Counted from the stretch's first letter, positions 1-14,900 are shown. The stretch: 64,000 nt of DNA from Apteryx mantelli (GCF_036417845.1 NC_089980.1:42840501-42904500), one strand, 5' to 3'. The notes: generated by a model not told the origin, from the sequence alone. Translations and numbers: made by a program.

Positions 1-3000
1 CCTCCGTTTGTCTTCTGTACATAGTTGCTTGAATTTAAACTTAGCTAACTGACAACTAGTTTGGCAAGCAGTACAGAGATGTCAGATTTTAGAGGCTAGG
101 ATCAGTATATTCCCACTGAAATTGCCAGAACAGTTTTTTCAGGAGATAGCATTCTATGTTATGACCCAGTATATCTAAAGTGTAAATATGTTTAATGGCA
201 CTCAGTTTAATACCACATTTTAAGTTCAACCTGTCTTTCCCAGCCTTGCCCAGTAATATATTTTATATCTAATTCATGGAACTGTCATGTATTCATATAG
301 TCTCAAGAACAAAAAAAGATTTTTCTCTGTAGGCATCCCCATATATCACTATAAGCTTGATTATAATTTCAAGAAGTCCAGTTTATACCACCACTTTCAC
401 AATATAAAAGGATCTTAAAGTAGTTGTAAGCACAGCTATAAAATGATATCAGCATAACTGAAAACCTCTCATTTTTCCATGTAAAAAGAAGAAAGTGTGG
501 TTTTGGTCTAAAAAGCTATCTGTGCTGGAGAACAGTGTCATGTCTCCCTCATAAGCAGTTGCAGCAAATCTGAAACTACAACATATCTGCTGTCCTTCTG
601 GCAGAGGACCGGACTGCAAGCTAGATTCCCTATTTCAATTGCCAGTGTAAGAAGCAGCAGTGCCCAGCTTTAAACTATAGCTCCCGAAAAGTCAGATAAT
701 AATTATTTGGAGCACCATGTAACTTAATGTGTGGATGGATGGGAGTTAGTTTAGTGGCAGTGCTTGTGAAATGCTAAGAGCTGCAGTTAAGATTCAGCTC
801 AGACGACATAGCTTAGAGGGAGATGGGCTTAAGCCATCATTGCAGCTGCCTCATTTCATGCAGCTCTGGGGACTGCAGTGTTCCCTGACCACATTCAAGG
901 GACCTGGTTGCAGTAAGCAAAGTTAATCCAAAGGAAATCTGAAGTGCAGTATGTTATCCTCTTATGTGTACCGTAGCTCCTAGTACTTTTGCAGGACCTT
1001 GCAAAGGGGTCTTTGCTGACGCTATCAATCCTTGAACTGGGGGCGCTCCTCCTGACTGTATTCAAGGCATAGGAGCTTCTCCACCTCACTCTGCCCTTTC
1101 ACCTGGCAGAAGAGGGAACGATGAGGGTGAAGAGCTCCCCTTTAGGCTTCAGAGTGGGCCTTATCATACTCTATCAGAGCACTCTGTACCTGGGAGTTTC
1201 CGCCGCAACTTTTAGTACTTCAAATAAGCAATAGGTCACAATGAAACTTTTTCACTGTAGAAGTCCACCTCTTTGGATCCTTCTGAGCTTTTCTGTGTCA
1301 GACAATGTATCTAACCTCCACTCTTTCCCCAAGAATTTGCAAAGAAATTACTGGAGCTAGACAAACTTTCAGCAAAGTGTAATTGAATTATCCCAAAGGT
1401 ATTTAGAAATTCAGTTTGAAATTATTAGATACCATTGTCTGGAACTGGTCTCCTCCTCTTTTACCACAGAGGCAAAGGAGGATGTGATAGCTTTCACATT
1501 TATCTAACAGCCTGGAAGCACAGTGCTTTCCTGGGCTGTGGGAAACCCAGGTTCCCATTCCTGCCTGAGAGGAGCAAACTCCACATCTTCTTGAGGGGTG
1601 CCTTGAGTGGGCTGAGGTTGGTAAGTTCAGTCTGCCTTAGCACAGCTCCACTTTGCATAAAACATTTAAATGTTACGAAAGAAAGACCACAGAAAAGAGT
1701 TCAGGAATGACCCTCCACCTGCTGTGTGATAAACTCCCTGGAAGCCTGGATTTCCAATCTTTGCTCCTGTAAATGTTTAGCCAAAGTGAAAGTGTATCAG
1801 CAGATAACTGGAGAGCTGCTCTTTAACCACACATGGTGATTGTGGCACTTTTCTGGGCAGTGAGCAACGGACACAGAGGACAGAGCTGAATCTGGATAGT
1901 TCAGGTCCTGTGTAAATTCTACAGCCCTTGAGATATTGGATAAAGGGGCAACTGTCTCCCAGCAGCAGATCTGAGAACAGCGCGCTCTGTATTTTTTTTT
2001 TTGTGCTTCTGTGCAAATCCTTCAAATGAAATATTTTGTGTCAGCTGGAACATGACATGTCAAATCAATTTTTAGTTTTTTTGTTTGGCAAGAAGATTCA
2101 AATTCTGTTTGATCGCAGCTGAATTTTTCCCCAAATTTTTATTTGACTGCCAAGCCACAAAATCAATTATTTGGACAGCCATCTAGTAGATGTGTCTGAT
2201 GAAACTGCTCAGAACAAATTTTTCCTGAAAATCACTCTGCTTCTCTGTGTTTCTGTAAATAGAAAGACTCATGCCAAATGAATACTTTTTAACTATTTAC
2301 CTTCCCTTTGGCTTTCAAAGTCCTGTAAGGTTTTAAGGACAATCAAAATATCCAAACATATCTTGTCATATTCTGCTGGGATTTCCATGCTTGAATCTCA
2401 GCGCCCTTTACCATTATGCTGACAAGACTTGCAGAACAATTTATGTCTCTTTGGATGTTTTAAAAAAGCAGGTGTATTTAATCACTGTGTTTCACGCACC
2501 ACTTATGAAATCATAACATGAAATCTGTGAGCCAGATATGTGCTATCACTTTCTTTTATGAATGCAGAAAATGAGACATAGGTAAGTAGATTGCTGGCTT
2601 AAGTCTACCCAGGTCAGAGCCTGCAGAAGAAACAAGTATATAGGCAGATGTTCTGTTATCCTCAAGAAATTTAAGGAGTTAGCAGCCTTCAGAGGCTAGT
2701 TTCACTCCACTTCAGCTAAGACAGTAACTGACCACAGGCATATTAACAGCCCTATCAATGCAAACTAAGCGGACAAGTTTAAATGCCCTTTAGAATTGGT
2801 CAAGAGCTGTCTACACTCAAGTAGCAGTGATTTTTCAGCTGAAGTGGCAGCAAGTAGTAGTTGTGGGGTGGTAGCTGGAAGCTTAGTGGTGAAACGATTC
2901 CACAAACACATGTATCCAGATTTCTGATGTCAGATGCTAGACTTTTCTCACAGTGTGAGTTAATACAGTTGTGTTAGCAAAAGCACTGGCTAGGAACTGA

Positions 3001-3216
3001 TACAATCATTCTAACAATCCAATAACTGCAAGGAAAGTGGGTAATTCAAGCTTATATTGGGATTACATCTGCTTTCTGAAACCTGTAGTGCTCCACCTGC
3101 ATTATAAAGCTGACCATCTGTCCAATCCCTTTGTTTAAAAGACTGACCTCAGGAGTTGTTTCAGATAGTTACACAGATTAACTGAGCAGATGGTTTTAAA
3201 TAAACATCCACCCAGG

Positions 3217-3236
3217 TGATTAGCATGTGCTAATCA
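3217..3236. repeat. Homeodomain-like palindrome
   Basis: TGATTAGCA (3217-3225) and its exact complement TGCTAATCA (3228-3236) flank TG. Each arm has a TAATC/GATTA core typical of homeodomain sites. It could be a dimeric homeodomain site or chance. Confidence 0.6.
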
Positions 3237-6200
3237 AACCAGTGGAATTAACAATCATGTGCCTGCATCTTTTCCCATCCAGAGTGGCCAAAGGACTGTT
3301 TTTAAGAATGATGCAAATTCTGCAGTGGCCAAAACAGGTTCCAACATCAGCTCTTGCTTAGCAAAACATGTAAATGAATGCTTTAATATCACTGCAGGCA
3401 AGAAGATTTGAACCTTGAATGAAGAGTCTTGTTCAATTAGAAGAATATAGGAATTTCTGTGAGAGATCAGATCAAACATTCACCTAGTCAGAGCCCACCC
3501 AAGAAAGTGGTCATACCAGAGGTCTAAGAGGCAGGCAGAAAAGGCCTGCAGTAGACAGATATAAACCCACCTGCCCCAGAGTGGTTTAAGTACTGGAATA
3601 TAAAATTAAAGATATTCTCCTGTTCTTTTAGTAATTAATCATATTATCTCTCAATATTCTTGATATCCATATAATATACAGGCCCATTTGAAAGCTTTTC
3701 ATGTTCTGAATCTCAGTGTATCCTCTGGGAATGAGTTCTTCGATTGAGTTACATATCTAGTGAAGTATTCCGTTTGCATCAGTTTATTTCCTGACAATTT
3801 ATTGAATGCCTTTTTGCTCATAAGTGCTAGGAGAACAGAAGTTCCTAGTCTCCCTTTTCCAGACCACTTGCTGTATTACATACTGTTCTTATGAGCCTTT
3901 TACTTGCCTCCCATCTATGAAAATTATAATCTTTCCAATCTCTCTTCATGTGAGAGGTTTCGATCATTTCTATCATGCTTCTCTGTTCTCCCTTCTGGAT
4001 TTGCAGCAGCCTTTGCAAAGGGGTTTGCTGCAGGCTTAGGGCTGCTCCAGGACAACCTGTTTAGCACTCAGCACAGCAGAGCACCTCACCACTTGTGATT
4101 CCTGCTGGTAAGCAGAGGGGTCAGAGAGCAATGGACTTCCCTAGCACCTTTTGTCACGACATGTCACCTTATTGCTCCAAGCCTTGATCCTAAAAACATA
4201 CTTTAGCTAAACTGGCAGGGGGTTTCTGAGTAAAGCATGCATTAAGGATGGATGTAATTCAGATTGTACTGAGACCCTCAGAAATGGATGAGGTTTGGCT
4301 TCTCGGACATGATTATTACAACTGCAGATAGACCAGAACAACAAGCACATTCAGTTTCAGTCCATTTTGCATTGGTCTCAAATCAAACACATGCAAGGCC
4401 TCAAAATGCAAGTGCTGAATCTCTGACTGGGCTTCTGGGTACCTTGAGCTGATTTAAGTCTGAGCTGCCTTAGTCTTAACTCTTCCTGTCACTCCTTCCC
4501 AGCTTCATATTCCCACCTCTTTCCTTGCGCCAGAACTAATATTTTTATGTCTGCAATGTGAGCTGGTTTGGGAGATGATCTGGCTTAAAAATAATCATTT
4601 TTGAAATTATTTTTTGGAAAGGCTAGTCTTAAGACAGATCAGCTTCTGAATCAATTCCCAAATAGTTGCATATGTGGCAGTCCTGGAACAGGGGAGAAGA
4701 CAGGAATACATGATCAAGTCAGGAGGGCTGAATATAGCTATATCAGTCTAGACTTAGATCAGCTTAAACTGCCATGAAACTGCACTTCCCTTTCCTGTAG
4801 TTGGCCACTTCCAGGCCTATGGACCATTTACATTCTTTTTCAATTTTAAATGGGATGTAAAATCTGCATAAGCCCTGAAGTCACCATCTACAGAAGGATA
4901 TGTGACTCCCATCTTTTCTACTCAGCTGTGAAAAGATTTTGCCTTCTAAAATTCTCTGTTATACTTAATGGTATGTCTAATTAATTTTCTCTTAGATGGT
5001 GTTTGGAGCTATGCTGCATATAGTATGTATCTGCAGAGCAAACTCTTAAAGCCAGAATCAGACCATGCTTTTGGCGAGAGGCCACTAGAGTGAGAAAAGC
5101 AACAAACCTGTTTATAATAGGCATTTTGTCCATCAGAAGAATGCGAACAGACAAATTACTGTAACCTGCCTGAACCAGCTCAGCCCTCCTGCAAATCAAA
5201 GCCCAGATTGTATCGGGAGTGTTTGTTTTGTCATTTTTTAAATAAATGAAGAAATCAATGGTATATTCACAGCAGTCAGCAGAGCAAGTAGTCAGTTTAG
5301 ATGGACAGCCCCAGAGCCATTACTGTTCGCACTAAGTGACTGCAGCTCTGGTTGGTATCAGCATTAATCCTACCTGGGTAAACACAGATTTGCCTTAGTC
5401 ACAAACTTAAGCTGTATCAGCTGCCATCCTTTCATCTGCTGATTTCAGGAATGTGGTTTCTGTACTGGATCCATCTGGAAATTACCCCCAAGACAGATTG
5501 CTTGTCAGTATCTCCTTAGGGCTTGTCTTCAGTGCTAAAAGCTGCTTTTTCTCTTTTTTTTTTCTTTTTTAAATCTTGTTGCAACTGATGTACGTCAACT
5601 ATCCTAAGATAAAAGGAAAGGTAAAAAATACCTGCAACCATGAGAACAGTTGCAGTGGGACAGAGAGAGATGCTGGCTGTGGGGTAGAACGGTGGGACTG
5701 CTCTAGTGAGGCTTTGTAGTCTTAGGGAAACCAGGGAGCTATCTACCAGCTCGTCTCATTCATGCAGGCACACATGCGGGGTTATGAGGTTGGGTATAAA
5801 AACTCAAAATGTGCAAAAGAAACACACAAACTTTTTTAGCTTGATTATGGAGGCCTGACTCTTCCATTCTGAACAGTAAAAAATTTCTGTTCTGTACTTT
5901 CACACTGTTTCACACACAGGTTAGTCTTTGCTTTTAACTAAGTTAAAGCTCTTCCATATCTTCAGTTTGGTCATTTTGTTGTGTGATAGCCCTGTTATTG
6001 ACAGAAAAGTAGCTTGTCGCTGTTAATATTTTCAAGGTAGCCTATAGGAGAGGAAAATGGACTGGGATAGCATTGCCCAGCTGTCCTATGGCTTCAGAGC
6101 AGAACCCCGAAACTTCACAGCACAATATAAACAGCCAGTGTGGTTAGGCTACCAGGTCCATCACCAAACCCTGATGCGTTTGGCCATGCTCCACTAGCAG

Positions 6201-6955
6201 GAGGCAAAAAATGGGATAGCCTATTAGTCTGTTCTGTAGATATTTTTCTATTCAAATCATCTTCATTCTTGGTGGAAAATGCTTGCTTTTCAGAAAGCTA
6301 TGATTAGTGCTGAAATTGTTGTCACTCATATTACAAGGCGAGGTCTTTAAGTTAACCCAAGAACAAACGATGTTGATGTACCTTTGTGTCTCGGATTTTG
6401 GACTGATACCATCAGATCCAAATGAGGAGGAAGATGAAGGTATTAAATCCCTGTGTTTATACTAGATTAATCTAATTAATGTGTAAGGCAGGGAAGGAAA
6501 CTTTATGCTCATTAAACTCTCTTAAGACATGTTAACATTGTTCTTTCTCAGTGTATTGACACTGTCAGAAGATAACTCCCTGTTTCTAATTTTTCCTGAG
6601 TCTCTGTATTAAAGGGTAGATTAGCAGCTGGCCTTTTAGCCTGCATGTTTGCAAATCTCTCTTTGACTTCAGTTTCACTTTGCATGCCATCTTTCCCTCC
6701 TCCACACCCTGCTCGTTCCCCTCAACAAGAGATGCAAATACCAGATAACCGACAGTTTAAGAACTTGTGATCACCACTGGTTTTCATGGTTGGAGGCTGT
6801 TATTAAAAGAAACATTAGAAATCCCCAGGAATGGAAAACGTATGGCAAGCATGGAGTTCAGGGCTTTCCACAGATCTTATGCCTGGAGAACTGAGACTGC
6901 TTAAATGTTAACATTTCTGTCGCTCCTGGCTGTGAAGACAAACTCAAAGTAGTCG

Positions 6956-6990
6956 TTGTTGCAAACCTGCAGCCAGGCAGGTTTGAACAA
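6956..6990. repeat. Short inverted repeat / hairpin, 14-bp stem with one bulge, 6-base loop
   Basis: CAAACCTGC (6962-6970) and GCAGGTTTG (6977-6985) pair perfectly around the loop AGCCAG. The stem extends outward by TTGTT/AACAA after a one-base bulge at 6961. Function is unknown. Confidence 0.8.
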
Positions 6991-9900
6991 TCATAGTCAG
7001 AAGTGCAAGTTCTCTCTTTGATCTCTCTGAACTATTAGTTGCTTATCCTGATTTAAATATGTACTTTGGACTTGTTTTCTAATCTAGGGCTTTACTCTGA
7101 ACAATGCGGGTGCAGACTCTTGCCATTTTAAGATGGATAACATCCTCAAAATAAGCTTTAGCAAATAGACTGAGACTCCTAGACATGCAAGTCATTTTTA
7201 AAAGACATCTTAGGGTCCTGAATCACTAAGGTACATATGAAGACTTTGTCTGTTTACATAAAAGAAAACCACAGAGATTAAACAGAATACACCCTGATAC
7301 GTAGAAAGTTAAGAATGGCGTTAAGTATTTAGCTTAAGTCAGTGGGCAATTAGCTGAGGCTAAATCAAGATAGAGAATGCTATGTCCACTCAGATTACAT
7401 CAGTTTAACATCAGTTTCTAAATCAGTATAAGACTGACTTACCTATGGAAACTGAATGTAGACTCTAGTAGCCTAACACCTCTATAACTGCGCTAGTGTA
7501 ACTTTGCATATGGAACCTGTCTGGGAAATGGGAACACCTTTTTCAATGACACCTTAGATCATCCTTGCTATAGTGTCACACTGCACCCTAAATTAAATCA
7601 GTATAACTGTTCTTTTTAGGCAAAAATAAAACACTGGAGAAACTATTAGCCATTGGATGATGGAGCACAGATAAGCAGTTTTTTTGATTATTAGTTGCCA
7701 AATTATTATTACTCTTTTTAAAGAATAAAATGTCTTCTGAAAGTAGATGACTAAATGCCTGTTGAAATGAGAAGGCTCAGTCTTAAGTGTTTGTTTTTTC
7801 TGCCAGATCTCAGCTCTTCTTCACATGGTATTTTTGAGAGTTTGGTTATGTCCAGATAATTGCAAATCTCAGTGTACGCAATCAGACTGTCCACAAACAT
7901 GAAACATTTCCCATTTGAAACAGAATAAAAGTGGTATCTACACCTACCTCTACAGCTAAGTGGTCTTAGATGGTTTCTTTTGCTAGAGTTCTTTCTGTCT
8001 TAGCTTGGCTGAGAAATGTCAGCAACAGTTCTCTCTGACAACCACATGCTGCGTTCTCACTGGCACTCTTTCTGTGTTGGAGATGAAGTGGCTGCATTTT
8101 AACTTCGATTGAGGTGGGTTTTATGTATCTAAGATTAAATCCTCAGCCCTTAACATAGATAAATCCCCATTATCTTCTATATAATTCCTGTTCTTCCCAG
8201 CAGAGAGACCTCATTGTAAGCAGACTCCCCCATTCCCTGCAGTGGCCCTCAGAGCTAGTCCCCAAATTGTCTGTCTGGGCTTTACCTGGAAGATGAGGAG
8301 CAAGAAAATCTTTAGACCGCCAGTTTTGAAGCAATCCACATGTCAGGGCAGGGCTGATGGCAGGGGACCTGGAAGCCTTGGGGTCCAAATTCAAGCAGCC
8401 GAGGCAGCATTGCAGTGCTGACACAGAGCTACGGACCAGAAGGCTCACGTTCTTCAGTTACTTTCCAGACCAGTTGGCTGGACCCTAAGCAAGCTGCATG
8501 TGTCCAGTACATCCAGCCTGTATTTCATCAGAAGCTCATCAAAACGATTTTGGTGAAACAATTTGTTTTTTATGGATACATGTTTTCCAATAAAATCCTT
8601 TAACACTGTAAAGTTCTCACTGCTCTCAACAGTTAGATTTTCCGTTACTTTTTGTCATATCCACACAGTTTGTCCTAACATATTTGACTCCCTTTGACAC
8701 TTCTACTGCTTTCAGATCACCAAAAAATTCATTTGCAAGGAAGAAGGACTCTCCAGAATTAAGGGTCACAAAGTTTCTCATCTTTCTCTGCCTTTGAAGT
8801 CTGGGTAAATAAAATGATCTTTTATGTATTAAAGTCATTCTTTGCTTCAGTATCAGGTCCCCTCTGAGAGATTTTATGGGTAATCCGTATATACTATTTC
8901 CCTCCCCATAATTTCTGTTAAGTTATGCATCTGTCTTCAGACCATTACCTTCCCAAGAAAGAGTATTCCTTTTTTGAATGTCTGTCCACTTAGCATATAG
9001 TATAGGATACTATAATAATAGCATAATTAATATAATAAAACTTTTAAAACAGCTAATATTTTTATACATGTGGTATCATTTCATGCATTTCCTGGTAAAA
9101 AAATTACTATAATGATCATTGGGCTGAATCATCAGTAGTTCCTGAGCCAGAGAATAACTAGTCTAAAAGAAGAACAACTTACAAAAGCAGGTAAGTATTC
9201 ATTAACTCACTGGTTCCTGAATCAGCAAAACTCTTAAGCACTTACCTAAATCCCTGTGCAGCAAAGCAGTTAATCTTAAATTAACTCAGGGTTTTAAATA
9301 CTTTCCTTTTCAAAAACCACTTAAACTAAATGATATCGTAATTGATCTGCTTTGCAATTCTACAAGATAGCCATACAGTTTTAGAAGGAATCATGAAAAA
9401 GTCATATGGGCCATGTTTTTATTCAGAAATTGTACTGCTCCAACTAGCATGTACAATTATCTGAAGTATGGATGAAGTTATATTGATAGTGAAGTGTTAT
9501 ATCGGAGTAGTTTAATACCTTATGAAAAGCAGAACATCCTATATCAGCATATGGCTTTTTTCAGCTGCATTCTTCCTATAAGTTGTAGATGTGTAGTTGT
9601 GTTGGTAAAAGTCGCGCCTCTGACCAAAATATTACACCAATACTAAACAGTCCACACCGGAAATGACAGAGAAATGAATAACCTGATCTGTCAAAAACAT
9701 CATGAAAGCATGGAAGTAGTGCTGGATCAAAAAAACACTTGCCCTGCCTGTAAGAAACATTCGTATTGCCTTAGTTAACCAAATGGTTCCCAAATAAATA
9801 GGCGTTTGGGGGGTAAACACAGATATAGTATATTGTTGTAAGAAAATAAAATAAATATGAGGATAGTAAAAAGAGGACATGGGCACTAAAAGAAGATACA

Positions 9901-11999
9901 CATCTATAGCTTTACTGAGATAGTCAATGTCTCTCAGATCCCAGTTTCTGTCTCCATTCACATACTGCAAATTGCATAAACATTAGACAGTGAGGGAAGA
10001 AATGAAACAAGAGCCCACCAGTAGGAAGCAGCACTATAACACAGCAAGCTCATATAATAAAGCTATATTTCAGCAGTAGGTAAAAACAAGGGCAGCTGGC
10101 AACAGCCAAAAGGACAGAGAGTACCCATAACAGCACGTCTTCTGCAGTAATCAGGGGACAGGATTAATATTCTTTTGACACTTTCATTTCTAGGGTTGAA
10201 ACTTTCAATTAAAGTAACATACCCTGACCTTAAAGTGATCTACGAAGGGAAAAAAATAGTTTTTCTGTTGTTTTTCCTTCTTGTGAGGTTCTGGAACAAA
10301 GTGGAATTGTTAACATAATTTTTTTTAAGACTGGTTTACCTACAGTACTCCTTGGTGACCTCAGATGTTTTATGGTGAACCTTTTATTTTTGTTTATTTC
10401 AATTACTGGCATCAGTCTTTGATTAGATAATGTGAAAGAATAGGAAGGAAGGGAATGTAAAGTCTTTGGCAAAGACTTTTTTGCCTGCTAACTCTTTCTC
10501 GGGCATTAGAATTGGAAATTTGCAAACCTGAAACAGATTTAAAGAGGAAAAAAGAGTCACCATCACCTCAGTTAATAAGGTTTTGTTTTTCTAGTTGGTT
10601 AATGTCCTATACCATGTCTCTGCTCATTGGTATAATAATTTTTCTAAAATTTTATTATTTCTAAATTCCTATTATTATTTTTTCCTAAAAAATAAACCAG
10701 CAAGGTAAGCAAGCCATGAACGTTAATTTGGGGTTTCTTTTAGTTCTTTTTCCTAAAAGGATAAAGTACTAAAACCTTTTTTGGGGTTGTGATTGAAGAA
10801 GAATATTGTAGGTCTTTTTTGGTTTCCCCAACTTTGCTGGGAATCTTTGTGATTAAGATTTTAAAGGTCATGTGGTAACAGAATTTGAGGTAAATATATT
10901 CCAGTTAATCCAAACCAGATAAAGACTGGGGAGATGCCCATGGAGAATTAGTCAAGTGGTTTGATCAGTTCCTAACATCTTACATTCACTAGTATTTTTT
11001 TTTTTATCTTATGGGGAGTTTTCAGATCTAAAAAGCTATAAGCTTATGCCTATAGGCAAATGGACAAAGCCACATTTATGGCTGCTAGTAGGAGCTTTGT
11101 GGTTCCTAAGAAGAATTTGAAAAGCTTAAATGTACCATTACCATTACCCAAACTTTAATTTGATCACTAAACATGAAATGGAGGATGACTTCTCGAAAGA
11201 CCTTTCTTGGAATGCTCAGCCATAAAGAAACTGAAAATCATGGTGGAAAACTGTTTTGTAAATGAGGGAGTGAGAGGTACTGTAATTCCAACACCTGAGT
11301 CAGGAAGATGTTTCTGTTTCCATGTTACTGAGAAATTGATGGGAGCTGAATTCTCTCTGACTAGGTGAAGTGTTGGTCATAGTAACCACTCAGGTTTTCT
11401 CCCGGCCTGATCATGCAGAAATACTTTCATTTGAGACTATACTAAAGAAATGGATAGTACTGACAGAGTGTTGATAAATTCAGACCTTAAGCCACCTTAT
11501 TTTCTTATATTTCATTGAAAAGCTCAGAACTGTGCATTTGTTTTATTAAAAAAAAAAAAAAAATTGGTGCCAGAAACCCAGCACTCACATAGCCCTTTGC
11601 TAACAACCCAGTGCCAACAAGTGGCCAATGGGACTGGTGACACGCTTTCTTTCTAAGCAATGACAATACAGAATTTGAATAGTGCATTGCACAACCTGAA
11701 AATGTGTATTCAAGAAAACAGAGTAAAAGTTGCAATGATGGGCAAACTGAAATACAGACACCCAGAGTAGGAAATCAGCCGTTCTTACTGGCTGATAGAA
11801 TCTGAACAAATTGCCAATGTTGCTGTCCCATTCACTTTCTCGAAGTGTGTGACAAGTAAAGACTATCTTGTGCAGAGCTCCACTGCCCCATTCTCAGTTG
11901 GTCAAGTACTGTTACAGTTCCAGAAGTAAACTCAATGCAGCCAATTAAGTTCTGTGCATCTTTAAATATACATAAGCATATAGAGTTCTACTTTAATGT

Positions 12000-14900
12000 G
12001 ATAAAAGTCCCGTTATGTTAAATGAATGTTATAGAACAGTTTTCAGATTCCCCTCTGAACTATCCATAATACATATCTGCTTCCATCTGTGAATGCAGAA
12101 TTCATTTACACATGCAAATTGCATAACTGATTGAACAGGTACTAGACTTGTGTGCTCAGGTGTGGGATTATTTTAACATCTACCTCAAATAGTGTCGATG
12201 CGGTGTAGGCGTCCTGCTGAATATATGACTAATACACCTCAGGGGAGAGCTATGAAAGGGAGAAAATAATCTGTCAAGAATGTGCTTAACTTGATTAGTT
12301 TGAGCCTAAACATTTGAGCAGCCTTTGAACCTGAGCCAAGGTGGTTCCGGGAACCTTCTCTAAGAAAAGCGCCCTGAGCTCTGACTGCAGGTTCAGGATT
12401 GGCACCTCTTCCCTCTTAAAAGAACACATTGTACAAGTAAAAGGATATTATGCTGTATCTGGAAAATATTTTAGAAGTATGCAGTAAGTGTGTGTTTAGA
12501 TACTTAAATACTATGTGCACTACTTTCAGACAGTATTGTGCATTTAGGGCATGACCCTGACTGAGGAGGCTGTATATGGTATGGTTTGTTTGTTTTTCAC
12601 TTCCATTACTTTTTATGTTGCTACTCCTCGCCACTAACGTGCCTAATCGTTCCTCTTGCTTCACACATCCATTGACTGCACGCTTCTTTGAAGAGACTGT
12701 ACAGAGTCCATCCCTGCAAGGAGAGGGGATGAATTGGTTTGTTTTTAAATAAGAGCGTTGTTTCTTCTCATATGCTGGTCCTTGAGAGGGGAATGTACCT
12801 TCAGAAGTGACCAGCGCCCTTCAAATTCTTATCTAAAGGAATCCCACAGGAAACCTTGGAGCTCTTACAAAAATTTGGACTGTTTGTTATTTATCAGTTT
12901 TACAAGGACACTAGTCTTTGGCTATCAAGCCCCCTTGGAGCCACCAACTGTCCTCTCCCCTTCTTCTCGCTTTTAACAGTAGAAGTAAACACTGACTTAA
13001 GTTTGCTTCCTGCTATCAATCTGTAGTACAACATGTTAACTCTAAATGCTGGCAAGATTGTAGCTCAATATTAGCCACAGAGCCCTGACATCAGCGCCTG
13101 ATTATGTCAAGTTACAGGCTCTCTAGCAACTAACAACAAACATTTGTCCCAGCCTTTACTGGGTGGGGAAACTATAAGAGCATCTTTCTCATAGGAACCA
13201 GTGGTCTGCTAGCATATCCCTGATTCATTGGTCAGAGCCTTTAACAGTTGCACACCTCTTATCATCCTCTTAGTTACAAAGTTCCCTGTATTTATTTTTC
13301 TCCCATATGAAAAAAAAAAAAAAATTCCTATATGGCCAGTTCTTGTGACAAGCCATGAACAGAAGTAACCTCTCTTGAGTAACAATGCAGAGGTTTATTT
13401 TATAATTAAGCTTATTTTATAATAAATTTTATAGATAAAACTACCTTTTTTAAGCATATGTCAATGCGGGACTGTAATTATATGCATGTAAAATACTGCA
13501 CAAACATCCAGCACTTGGGAAAGTTAAAAAGGAATGGCTTGACATATATAGCTTATTCTAATATCTCAGCAGCAACTGGAACTGAGTTAAGAAACTATTC
13601 CTAGATTCTGATAATACAGTCTGGGCCTCTCTGAGTGGAGACATTAATATCCCCCTGAGCGAACCTGGTAAGTATTCAAAAAGAAGGCAAATAATAATCT
13701 CAAAACTAACATATATCATGTAGAGCCATGACAATATTTAATCTGACATCATGCTGGTGAGGTAAGTTAGTGAGAATGATGGAGACAAAGAAGATTGTCC
13801 AGCAGGAATAGGAGGCAAAACTCTGCTGTTCCAGTCCTGACTGATTCCCTGGCCCTTTTCTTGCTCCCTTTTTCCAGCCTGCTTTTGTTTTACTGGTCTT
13901 TCTTTTTCCTACCTTTTTTTTTTTTAGTTTTGTGACCTAGGATAACTCACACAACCATCTCAGATCTGCCTATGAAAATACATTTCCACTGCGCAAAGCT
14001 GCAGTTAGTGACAAATAATGCTTATAAAATAATTTGAGACCATTAGTTAGAAGGTATAAAAACAATGTATTTCTATTATAATGTTCATTCAAAGAGCTTC
14101 TGACAGTATATTTTTGGGCCAAATCCTGCTCTGTTTGCAACTTAGAGCAGGATAAAAGCTTTTTCAAACCACGATTACTTTGTACGCCTTTTCACTAGCT
14201 GAAATATGTTCTGTCCGCAACTAAAGAGTTCCTAACGAATCCAGCCTGTTTTAACCTCTTTAACCTAAGAGTGCTTGAGTTTATGACATGGTTATCTGTA
14301 CAAAGGTGCAGACCTATGTGGCTAAAGTTCACTGCTTTAAACTGCTTATCTTCACAGGCACTTGTCTGCAGCCTTCATAACCAATTATTTAAAGCATTTT
14401 AAACAATGAAAATGTTATGGCCACTGCATTCACAACTCATTTTTCTGCATTTTTACCTTGAGTGATATCTTGCTTATGCTACTCTTTAATAAACAATCCA
14501 TGACAACAGAGGTTAAGTAAGTTGAAAACAGAGATGGGTCTGCTCCACAACTCCAGCTCTGAACACACCTGAACTTAAGCAAGTTCAAAGCAAAGTGTCA
14601 GGCTATGACGCTTAGCCTGTTTTCAAGTCTTTCTTTTCCTGACTTCAGTTATCTAGGGAGCTCTTGTTCCCATCATTTTCTGTGGCACAAATTAGCCTTC
14701 ACCTTGGGCATTTGCATCTACTTCTCTAAAATGCAAGTTTAAATTGAAGCTGGGGCTGGGAGGAGCATCCTGCTAGCAGAGAAAACAGAGATGGTGGTTC
14801 CTCTTTTTCTTGCTGGTTTAAAGAGGCACTGTTCATCTCATAGCCTCCCCTGCCCTCAGCTGGTGCCATAAGATTTACTCTCTTCTGGGACACTTCTGCA

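Larger units (their letters stand above)
1..11999. other. Upstream DNA, no supported gene (part 1)
   Basis: AT-leaning non-coding sequence. The longest open frames (for example 9632-9970 on the - strand, 112 codons) are hydrophobic translations of AT-rich DNA with no recognisable family, and I see no flanking splice or promoter context. Contents noted: a bulged hairpin at 6956-6990, a homeodomain-like palindrome at 3217-3236, an A16 tract at 11548-11563, and degenerate stretches near 7360-7620 that look like old repeat debris. K2P paralogues KCNK17 and KCNK16 lie on this side of KCNK5 in human, as I recall, but no K2P filter-coding sequence was found here. Confidence 0.6.

Noticed and set aside
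9632..9970. 112-codon hydrophobic frame on the - strand
   Set aside because: Hydrophobicity follows from AT-rich codons. It shows no family resemblance, promoter or exon signals.
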